DNA of 8,671 nt from Fervidifonticultor sp964526945 (GTDB lineage Bacteria; Sysuimicrobiota; Sysuimicrobiia; Sysuimicrobiales; Humicultoraceae), in assembly GCA_964526945.1 (NCBI GenBank), contig CAZGNA010000116.1, positions 1 through 8,671 on the forward strand. The letters are read 5' to 3'. The notes beneath the pieces were generated by a model, which was not told the DNA's origin, did not search any database, and saw only the letters and a list, made by a program, of their open reading frames with translations. Positions 1 through 4,986 of this stretch are shown one piece after another. Positions within the stretch are counted from its first letter, which is position 1. Each line of letters begins with the position of its first letter. The translations under genes and the position numbers were made by a program.

Positions 1-764
1 AACCCCTGGTAGGGCTCCAGCTTCGTCAGGCGCATGCCCATCGTGTGCACGATCCGCCAGCCACCCAGGGCCGTGCCCACCCCCATGGTCAGGGCGCAGA
101 GGACGATCACCCACAGGGGGATGTGGAACTCCGGCAGCACCCCGCCGAGCACCAGGGTCAGGGTGAAGACGCCCATGAACTTCTGCCCGTCGTTGCTGCC
201 GTGGCTGAAGGCCATGAACGCTGCCGACAGCACCTGCAACCTCCCGAACAGCCGGCGCACCGTCCCCAGCGGCGTGCGCCGGCACAGCCACCCGATGGCC
301 AGCATCAGGAGGAAGCCACCGGCGAACCCCAACACGGTGGAGAAGCCCAGACCGATCAGGACTTTCCGCCAGCCCTCCCACAACAGCGCCTGTGGCCCGG
401 CCGTGGCCAGGCCGGCGCCCGCCAGCGAGGCGACCAGCGCGTGGCTCTCGCTGGTAGGGAGCCCGTGCAGCCACGCGAGCGTGCTCCAGACGACGATGGC
501 GACCATGGCGGCTGCGATGGTGACCGGATCGATCACCTGTGCCCGCACGATCCCCGTGCCGATGGTGGCGGCCACGGCCGTGCCGGACATCACGCCGAGC
601 ACGTTGAGGACGGTGGCCAGGACGATGGCCGCCGACGGCGTCAGCACCCGGGTGGACACCACGGTGGCGATGGCGTTGGGCGCGTCGGTCCAGCCGTTCA
701 CGAACTCGGCGGCCAGGACCAGCGCCAGAACGGGGAGCAGCCCCAGAGGGAGGACGGCCGGCAT
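1..764 (-). CDS. PiT-family inorganic phosphate transporter, 3' end beyond the window
   Basis: Membrane permease of the PiT (PF01384) family, which takes up phosphate by cation symport and also admits arsenate. The frame is open from ATG at 764-762 to the window edge and gives 254 residues; the family usually has about 330 or more, so the C-terminus is missing. The first family signature is at residues 23-34 (NGWTDAPNAIAT). Next comes the LPTSESHALVASLAGAG segment at 102-118, and the inverted-repeat second signature SHGSNDGQKFMG at 187-198. Hydrophobic helices fill the space between. The start is the only ATG after the in-frame TAG of the upstream gene. No Shine-Dalgarno sequence is visible, so translation may be coupled to the DUF47 gene 72 bp upstream, which lies in the same frame. 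Family assignment is firm; the co-transported ion cannot be read from the sequence. Confidence 0.93.
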   Translation of the reverse strand, partial: MPAVLPLGLLPVLALVLAAEFVNGWTDAPNAIATVVSTRVLTPSAAIVLATVLNVLGVMSGTAVAATIGTGIVRAQVIDPVTIAAAMVAIVVWSTLAWLHGLPTSESHALVASLAGAGLATAGPQALLWEGWRKVLIGLGFSTVLGFAGGFLLMLAIGWLCRRTPLGTVRRLFGRLQVLSAAFMAFSHGSNDGQKFMGVFTLTLVLGGVLPEFHIPLWVIVLCALTMGVGTALGGWRIVHTMGMRLTKLEPYQG

Positions 765-836
765 CAGCGGATGGGGCTGGGGCGGTGGGGCGGATCGACC
801 ACGGCGTGGGACGATGGCCCGAGACGACGGCGCATC

Positions 837-1454
837 CTACAGGTGCTTGGCCTGCATGCCCTCGAGCACGTGCGCCACGTGCTCGGCCTGATCGGTGGCT
901 TCCTCCAGCGTCTCGTACAGTTCTTTCCACTTGATGATCTCGATGGGGTCGCCGCCGCTGGCGAACAGCTTGGCGATGGCCTCCCGCTGGACGTGGTCGG
1001 CCAGGTTCTCCAGCCGGTTGATCTCGCGCAGCGTGGCGGTCACCCGCTCCAGCCGGCGCAGGTTGCGGATCGCCTCGACGATCGCCTGGCAGGCGCTGAC
1101 GATGATGTGGCCCAGCTCCCGCGCCTCGGGTGTCGAGCGCTGGATATGGTAGGTGGCCATCCGGGCCGACGAGGCCTCGATCCAGTCCAGCACGTCGTCC
1201 AGCTGCTTGGCCAGGGCGAAGATGTCCTCGCGGTCCAGGGGCACCACGAAGGTGCGGTTGAGCCGGTCGATGATGGTATGGGTGAGCTCGTCGCCGCGGT
1301 CCTCCAGGGCCTTGATGGCGGTCGCCCGGGCTTCCACGTCCCGGTAGTCGTCGAGCAACGCCTCCAGCGTGCGCGCGGCTTCCAACACGTTGTCCGCCGC
1401 CTGGTTGAAGAGGTCGAAGAAGATCTCCTCCCGCGGGAGCAGGCGCAGTACCAT
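837..1454 (-). CDS. DUF47 / PhoU-like phosphate transport regulator
   Basis: Cytoplasmic, all-helical PhoU-like protein (DUF47, PF01865) of 205 residues, the usual family length. These proteins are commonly encoded beside PiT transporters and are thought to modulate them. The sequence is strongly amphipathic. It has the metal-ligand-type acidic motifs of PhoU-like bundles: ExxxDE around residues 51-56, then LDREDIFALAKQLDDVLD at 73-90, and a second set near ENLADHVQREAI in the C-terminal half. The start is supported by a GAGGAGGG sequence at 1469-1462 with a 7-nt spacer. It sits 53 bp after coaBC and 72 bp before the PiT gene on the same strand, which supports a two-gene phosphate import unit inside a longer operon. 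The regulatory role is inferred from the family and the neighbour. Confidence 0.92.
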   Translation of the reverse strand: MVLRLLPREEIFFDLFNQAADNVLEAARTLEALLDDYRDVEARATAIKALEDRGDELTHTIIDRLNRTFVVPLDREDIFALAKQLDDVLDWIEASSARMATYHIQRSTPEARELGHIIVSACQAIVEAIRNLRRLERVTATLREINRLENLADHVQREAIAKLFASGGDPIEIIKWKELYETLEEATDQAEHVAHVLEGMQAKHL

Positions 1455-1507
1455 GTCCGAACCCTCCTCTGTCTCGTTGACCGGCGAGCGCCAACCCCAG
1501 GCGCCGG

Positions 1508-2857
1508 CTACGAAAGCATTCCCCCACCGCGGGCGGGTCCCTGCCCGTGGCCCGGTCCCTGCTCATGGCCCGATCCCTGCTCATGGCCCGATCCCTGCTC
1601 ATGGCGGGGCGCCTGCTTGTGGCCGCGTCCCGGCTCCTGGCCGGGGCGACCGCGTCCCAGCATGAGCCGCACGCGGTCCAGCAGGAGCCAGGCCGCCTCG
1701 AACTTGGGCAGCGTGGGCAGCTCTTCGACGGTGCCGTCGCGGCCAACGAGCACGAGACGATTGGTGTCGGTGCCGAACCCGCTGCCGGGCTCCGCGACGT
1801 CGTTGGCGGCGATCAGGTCGAGGCCCTTGCGGAGGAGCTTGACCCGGGCGGCGGCCACCACGTCGGTGGTCTCGGCCGCGAAGCCCACCCTGACCAGCGC
1901 TGGCGCGGCTGCGCCGACCTCGGTGAGGATGTCGGGGGTCTCGACCAGGTCGACGGTCCAGGTCGGCGCGCCCTTCTTCACCTTGTGCGGCGCCGGCGCC
2001 GCGGGACGGTAGTCGGCCACCGCAGCGGCCATCACCAGGGCGTCCGCCTCGCGACAGGCCGCCAGGACAGCCTCTCGCATCTCCAGGGCGGTCTCCACCC
2101 GCTGCACCTCCACACCCGGGGGGTCGGGCAGCGCTGTCGGCGCGGTGATCAGGATCGTACGCGCGCCGCGATCCCTGGCCGCTTCGGCCACCGCGTAGCC
2201 CATCTTGCCCGACGACCGGTTGGTCAGCACGCGCACGGGGTCCAGGGGCTCCCGCGTGCCGCCCGCGGTCACCACGATCGTCACGCCCCGCAGATCTCCG
2301 ACGGCCGCGCCGAGGACGGTCCGCACGTGGCCCAGCACCTCCGGCACCTCGGCCATGCGGCCGCGGCCCACGAGCCCCGAGGCGAGCCGGCCCTCCGTCG
2401 GGCCGACGATGCGAGCGCCCCGCGCGCGCAGGCGCGCCACGTGCTCCTGCACCGCGGGGTGCTCGAACATCTGCGCGTCCATGGCCGGTACCAGCACCAG
2501 CGGCGCGCGCGAGGCCAGCACCGTGGCCGCCAGCGCGTCGTCGGCCAGGCCGAGCGCCAGCCGGGCCAGCGTGTGCGCGGTGGCCGGGCAGACGACGATC
2601 ACGTCGGCCCGCGCCGCGAGGGCCACATGGTCCATGGCGATCTCGGCCCGGGGGTCGAAGAGGTCCGTGGTGACCGGGCGGTGGGTGAGGGCCTGGAAGG
2701 TCAGCGGCGTGACGAACCGGACGGCCTCCGGAGTGAGCACCACGTCGACCACCGCCCCGTGCTGCACCAGCTTGCTGGCCAGATCCGCGGCCTTGAAGGC
2801 CGCAATGCTGCCCGTGACGCCCAGGACCACGCGCGCGCCGTGGAGCACCGTGGGCAT
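1508..2857 (-). CDS. coaBC: Bifunctional phosphopantothenoylcysteine decarboxylase / phosphopantothenate-cysteine ligase
   Basis: CoaBC (Dfp) joins cysteine to 4'-phosphopantothenate using CTP (CoaB) and decarboxylates the product with FMN (CoaC) to 4'-phosphopantetheine. Residues 1 to about 185 are the flavoprotein CoaC domain: GVTGSIAAFKA at 13-23, active-site His77 in MDHV, PATAHT at 91-96. Residues about 190-400 are CoaB: VTAGGTREPLDPVR at 196-209, LTNRSSGKMG at 211-220, AAAVADYRP at 277-285, the KVKK lysine cluster at 292-295, FAAET at 326-330. The start has an excellent Shine-Dalgarno match (GGGAGGTGAT, 2870-2861). Three CoaC positions depart from the E. coli-type pattern: His95 for Asn in PATANT, Asp127 for Asn in PAMN, and Ser160 for Cys in the ACG clamp motif. 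After residue 401 comes a low-complexity Gly/His/Gln tail of about 48 residues. It lies 133 bp downstream of coaX. Confidence 0.96.
   Translation of the reverse strand: MPTVLHGARVVLGVTGSIAAFKAADLASKLVQHGAVVDVVLTPEAVRFVTPLTFQALTHRPVTTDLFDPRAEIAMDHVALAARADVIVVCPATAHTLARLALGLADDALAATVLASRAPLVLVPAMDAQMFEHPAVQEHVARLRARGARIVGPTEGRLASGLVGRGRMAEVPEVLGHVRTVLGAAVGDLRGVTIVVTAGGTREPLDPVRVLTNRSSGKMGYAVAEAARDRGARTILITAPTALPDPPGVEVQRVETALEMREAVLAACREADALVMAAAVADYRPAAPAPHKVKKGAPTWTVDLVETPDILTEVGAAAPALVRVGFAAETTDVVAAARVKLLRKGLDLIAANDVAEPGSGFGTDTNRLVLVGRDGTVEELPTLPKFEAAWLLLDRVRLMLGRGRPGQEPGRGHKQAPRHEQGSGHEQGSGHEQGPGHGQGPARGGGMLS
1538..1645. repeat. 18-bp tandem repeat, six units, inside the 3' end of coaBC
   Basis: Six consecutive 18-bp units begin at 1538, 1556, 1574, 1592, 1610 and 1628. 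Units 2 and 3 are identical (TCCCTGCTCATGGCCCGA), unit 4 differs only in its last four bases, and units 1, 5 and 6 are more degenerate. The period is a multiple of three, so copy-number change would keep the coaBC frame. Read on the minus strand, the units encode hexapeptides such as GHEQGS and place histidines every six residues at 413, 419, 425, 431 and 437. Unit identity is highest in the middle, as expected for slippage or unequal exchange. Confidence 0.9.
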
Positions 2858-2860
2858 GCC

Positions 2861-2870
2861 ATCACCTCCC
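2861..2870 (-). promoter_or_regulatory. Strong Shine-Dalgarno sequence of coaBC
   Basis: The minus strand reads GGGAGGTGAT here, containing GGAGGTGAT, a near-perfect complement to the 3' end of 16S rRNA. The GGAGG core lies 7 nt before the ATG at 2857. It fixes the coaBC start and shows that this genome uses canonical Shine-Dalgarno initiation, against which the arsC start stands out. Confidence 0.85.
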
Positions 2871-2909
2871 TACGCGCAACGCAGCGGACGGTGCCGGCCG
2901 CGCGTCCCT

Positions 2910-3013
2910 CTCATCCAGTCCCGGCGGGCAGCCACGCGTCGCGCGACCTCCCGCCCGGCCCGCCGATTCGCCGCGCACCGCACAAGCCCCTCATCCAGTC
3001 CCGGCGAGCAGCC
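2910..3013. repeat. Direct repeat of the coaX 3' end, two 24-nt copies
   Basis: Bases 2910-2933 and 2990-3013 are the same 24-nt sequence (starting CTCATCCAGTCCCGGCG) with one mismatch, 80 bp apart. The second copy covers the last codons and TGA stop of coaX. The first lies in the 133-bp gap before coaBC. It looks like a partial duplication of the gene end. The spacer itself does not match coaX, so it is not a simple 80-bp tandem duplication. No function is evident. Confidence 0.8.
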
Positions 3014-3752
3014 GCAGACCGTGCAGGATCAGATCCTCGTCCACGGACGCGAACACCGTCGTCTCCGCGGCGATCAGGCGCGCCAGTCCGCCCGTCGCGA
3101 CCGCAGGGGCGCCCTCGCCGACCTCACGGCGGAAGCGCGCGATCATCCCCTCGACCATCCCCACGTGTCCCAGCACCACCCCGGACTGGATCGCGCCGAT
3201 CGTCGTGCGGCCGATGGCTGCCGCGGGACGGCGCAGCTCGATGCGCCGCAGCTGGGAGGTGCCCGTGAACAGGGCCTCGGCGGCGAGCTGGAGGCCGGGG
3301 TGGATGGCCCCGCCGAGGTACTCACCGGCGGCGGAGACGGCGTCGAACACCGTGGCCGTCCCGAACTCCACGACGATCACCGGGCCGCCCAGGCGCCGGT
3401 AGGCCGCGGCCGAGGCCACCAGGCGGTCGGCCCCGACGTCGGCGGGCGGCTCGTAGAGCACCCGGAGGCCCGTCTCGAGGTTCTCGCCCACGACCAGCGG
3501 GTTCGTGCCGAACACGTCGCGGGCCACCTCGCGGAACACCGCGGTCAGCGGGGGCACGACGCTGCACAGCGCCACGCGCTCGACCTGCGTCGGGGCGATC
3601 CCGCGCATGGCCAGCAGCGCCACCACCAGCGCCGCGTACTCATCGGGTGTCCGTCGCGGATCGGTCGCGATCCGCCAGGTGGCCAGCAGGTCCGGGCCCT
3701 GGAACGCGCCCAGCTTGACGTTGGTGTTGCCGATGTCCACCGCCAGCAGCAT
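2991..3752 (-). CDS. coaX: Type III pantothenate kinase
   Basis: CoaX phosphorylates pantothenate, the first committed step of CoA synthesis. The type III enzyme belongs to the ASKHA fold and requires a monovalent cation. The protein has 253 residues, normal for the family. Signatures in order are DIGNTNVKLG at 6-15 (phosphate-binding loop), PPADVGADRL at 102-111 with the presumed catalytic Asp109, VEFGTATVFD at 128-137, and GGAIHPGLQ at 147-155. The VEFGTAT motif has Glu129 where the family normally has Asp. The start is supported by GGAGG at 3763-3759 with a 6-nt spacer. It is the first gene of the minus-strand operon running into coaBC, so consecutive pathway steps are made together. It diverges from arsC across a 227-bp gap. 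Confidence 0.95.
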   Translation of the reverse strand: MLLAVDIGNTNVKLGAFQGPDLLATWRIATDPRRTPDEYAALVVALLAMRGIAPTQVERVALCSVVPPLTAVFREVARDVFGTNPLVVGENLETGLRVLYEPPADVGADRLVASAAAYRRLGGPVIVVEFGTATVFDAVSAAGEYLGGAIHPGLQLAAEALFTGTSQLRRIELRRPAAAIGRTTIGAIQSGVVLGHVGMVEGMIARFRREVGEGAPAVATGGLARLIAAETTVFASVDEDLILHGLRLLAGTG

Positions 3753-3967
3753 CGTCTGCCTCCGCGTCGGTGCGCTCGCCTCGGCCGGGTCCCGGGCGCC
3801 CCGGCGACGACCACGGGTCGGCTGTCGACCGCGCAGGACTCCGGCTCCGCAGTGGCGGGCGCCGCGGCAGCCACGGGTCGACTCCCTTCTTCCCGATGCT
3901 AGGCGCTCCAGGTGCGCCTGTCACCTCTGCGGGGGGCGCACGGCGCCAGACGGCCGCCGGCGTGTGG

Positions 3968-3973
3968 TATCCT
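3968..3973 (+). promoter_or_regulatory. Candidate -10 element of arsC (possibly leaderless)
   Basis: TATCCT fits the TANNNT form of a sigma-70-type -10 box. Its last T would be -7, placing the transcription start at 3980, the A of the arsC ATG. No convincing -35 box is seen. The only purine-rich stretch before the ATG (GAGG, 3974-3977) is 2 nt away, too close for a normal Shine-Dalgarno site. The rest of the 227-bp gap (3753-3979) holds a 10-bp direct repeat CCACGGGTCG at 3811 and 3871 and two GTCGAC palindromes, with no gene. Confidence 0.35.
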
Positions 3974-3979
3974 GAGGCT

Positions 3980-4381
3980 ATGCCACGTGTGCTGTTCGTC
4001 TGACACCACAACACCGCCCGCTCGCCGATGGCGGCCGCGCTCTTCAACGCGGTGGCCCCGGCGGGCTGGGAGGCGGGCTCCGCGGGCACGGAGCCCGGCG
4101 AGCGCGTGCGTCCCGAGGCGGTCGCGGCCATGCGCGAGGTCGGCCTGGACATCAGCGGGCACCGGCCCACGGCGCTGGCGGCGGCGCTGGGGCCCGAGGT
4201 GGCGCTGATCGTGGGCCTGTGCGCGGAGGAGGCCTGCCCGACGGTGCCCGGGATTCCCAGCGAGCACTGGCCGCTGCCCAACCCCGCCGGCGGCGGGCTG
4301 GACCGCTACCGCGCGGTGCGCGACGACCTGACCGGCCGGGTGCGCGCGCTGGCCAGCCGGCTGGCGGCGGAGGGACCCTGA
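3980..4381 (+). CDS. arsC: Candidate selenocysteine-containing arsenate reductase (thioredoxin-coupled, LMW-phosphatase fold)
   Basis: Arsenate reductase of the thioredoxin-coupled class reduces arsenate to arsenite in the cytoplasm using a nucleophilic Cys in a CX5R loop and two further Cys that relay a disulfide. From ATG 3980 the frame reads MPRVLFV, then TGA at 4001-4003, then HHNTARSPMAAALFN and on to TGA at 4379. The TGA falls exactly on the nucleophile (U8-X5-R14). Read as selenocysteine, the product has 133 residues; S. aureus pI258 ArsC has 131. Other family marks are AGTEP at 35-39, DISGH at 57-61, the relay pair Cys81 and Cys86 (LCAEEACP), EHW at 95-97 and YRAVRDDL at 110-117. Asn101 stands where the DP-loop general-acid Asp is expected. 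Nothing downstream of the TGA shows decay. A SECIS-like hairpin follows. It is adjacent to ppa. Alternatives are a sequencing error or a nonsense mutation; an ATG at 4028 would give a fragment lacking the active site. Confidence 0.8.
4016..4040 (+). promoter_or_regulatory. Candidate bacterial SECIS hairpin for UGA recoding
   Basis: The RNA can fold as G4016-C4040, C4017-G4039, a C/C mismatch, C4019-G4037, G4020-C4036, a C/C mismatch, U4022-G4034 wobble, then C4023-G4033, G4024-C4032, C4025-G4031 and C4026-G4030, closing a GAU loop at 4027-4029. The loop begins with G and lies 23 nt after the UGA. Both agree with the bacterial SECIS pattern recognised by SelB: an apical loop some 16-37 nt downstream with G in its first two positions. 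Competing folds exist, notably 4034-4039 with 4048-4053, and GC-rich coding sequence forms hairpins easily, so this is supportive and not decisive. Confidence 0.5.
4369..4374 (+). promoter_or_regulatory. Shine-Dalgarno sequence of ppa
   Basis: GGAGGG inside the last codons of arsC lies 7 nt before GTG at 4382 and decides that start. The GTG follows the arsC TGA with no gap, so the two genes are probably translationally coupled. Confidence 0.75.
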
Positions 4382-4867
4382 GTGGCGGGGGCGACGGTGT
4401 GGGCGTGCGTGGAGATCGCGCGCGGCAGCCGCAACAAGTACGAGTGGGATCCCGCCACGGGCCGCCTGCGCCTGGACCGCGTCCTGTACTCGCCGCTGCA
4501 CTACCCCGCCGACTACGGCTTCATTCTGGACACCGTGGCCGAGGACGGCGACCACCTGGACGTCCTGATCTTCACCTACGAGCCGACGTTCCCGGGCTGC
4601 CTGGTCGAAGTGCGCCCCATCGGGGTGCTCAACATGCGCGACGAGAAGGGCATAGACCAGAAGATCCTGGTAGTCCCCGTCGGCGACCCGCGCTTTGCCG
4701 GCGTGGAGGACCTGGACGGCGTGCCGCCCCACTTCCTGAAAGAGGTCGAGCACTTCTTCACGGTCTACAAGACCCTGGAGGAGAAGGCCGTGGAGATCTA
4801 CGGGTGGGAACCTGCGGCCGCGGCGTGGCGGCTGGTGGAGGAAGGGCGGGCGCGGTTCGGACGATAG
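4382..4867 (+). CDS. ppa: Family I inorganic pyrophosphatase
   Basis: Soluble Mg-dependent enzyme that hydrolyses pyrophosphate to two phosphates, pulling biosynthetic reactions forward. The 161-residue length is typical of the bacterial hexameric form. Signatures are EIARGSRNKYEWD at 11-23 (substrate-binding Lys19 and Glu21), PLHYPADYGFI at 38-48, the metal-binding DGDHLDV at 55-61 (Asp55, Asp57, Asp60), MRDEKGIDQKI at 85-95 (Asp87, Asp92, Lys94) and a C-terminal HFFTVYKTLE segment. His58 replaces the usual Pro or Glu of the DGDPLD signature, a mild change that keeps all three aspartates. The GTG start follows the arsC stop directly and has its own Shine-Dalgarno sequence, so arsC-ppa is a two-gene operon. 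It converges with the pilin operon across 119 bp. Confidence 0.96.
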   Translation: MAGATVWACVEIARGSRNKYEWDPATGRLRLDRVLYSPLHYPADYGFILDTVAEDGDHLDVLIFTYEPTFPGCLVEVRPIGVLNMRDEKGIDQKILVVPVGDPRFAGVEDLDGVPPHFLKEVEHFFTVYKTLEEKAVEIYGWEPAAAAWRLVEEGRARFGR

Positions 4868-4930
4868 GGGTGCGACAGGTGGAGCCGAGGACCGCCGCGG
4901 AGGGCGCCCCGGCGTGCTGGCTACGGCGCC

Positions 4931-4955
4931 GGGCGGCGCGGGGGCACCGCCGCCC
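4931..4955. terminator. Hairpin between convergent ppa and the pilin operon
   Basis: A perfect 8-bp GC stem (GGGCGGCG at 4931-4938 with CGCCGCCC at 4948-4955) encloses a 9-nt loop in the 119-bp gap between two converging operons, where a bidirectional terminator is expected. There is no T-run on either side, so it is at best an atypical or Rho-assisted terminator. Confidence 0.4.
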
Positions 4956-4986
4956 TGCGCGCGTGCCGGAGCCCCATCTCAGCGGC

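Noticed and set aside
1538..1645. 18-bp repeats as a CRISPR array
   Set aside because: Units are contiguous without spacers and lie in frame inside coaBC; this is a coding tandem repeat.
45..2012. Long plus-strand frame of 655 codons
   Set aside because: Antisense to the PiT, DUF47 and coaBC genes; His/Gln/Arg/Gly-rich product typical of GC-rich shadow frames, with no domain.
1547..3268. Plus-strand frame of 573 codons
   Set aside because: Runs antisense to coaBC and part of coaX, both clearly recognised; its composition is that of a shadow frame.
2205..3902. Plus-strand frame of 565 codons
   Set aside because: Antisense to coaBC and coaX and of shadow-type composition.
4030..4057. Longer hairpin in arsC (4034-4039 with 4048-4053) as the SECIS element
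   Set aside because: Its loop CUCUUCAA has no G in the first two positions and begins 36 nt after the UGA; the 4016-4040 hairpin fits the pattern better.
4028..4381. 117-residue arsC starting at ATG 4028
   Set aside because: This start removes the first strand and the entire catalytic loop, although family-like sequence continues in frame upstream through the TGA to ATG 3980.
3899..4753. Minus-strand frame of 284 codons across arsC and ppa
   Set aside because: Antisense to two recognised genes; no recognisable protein features.
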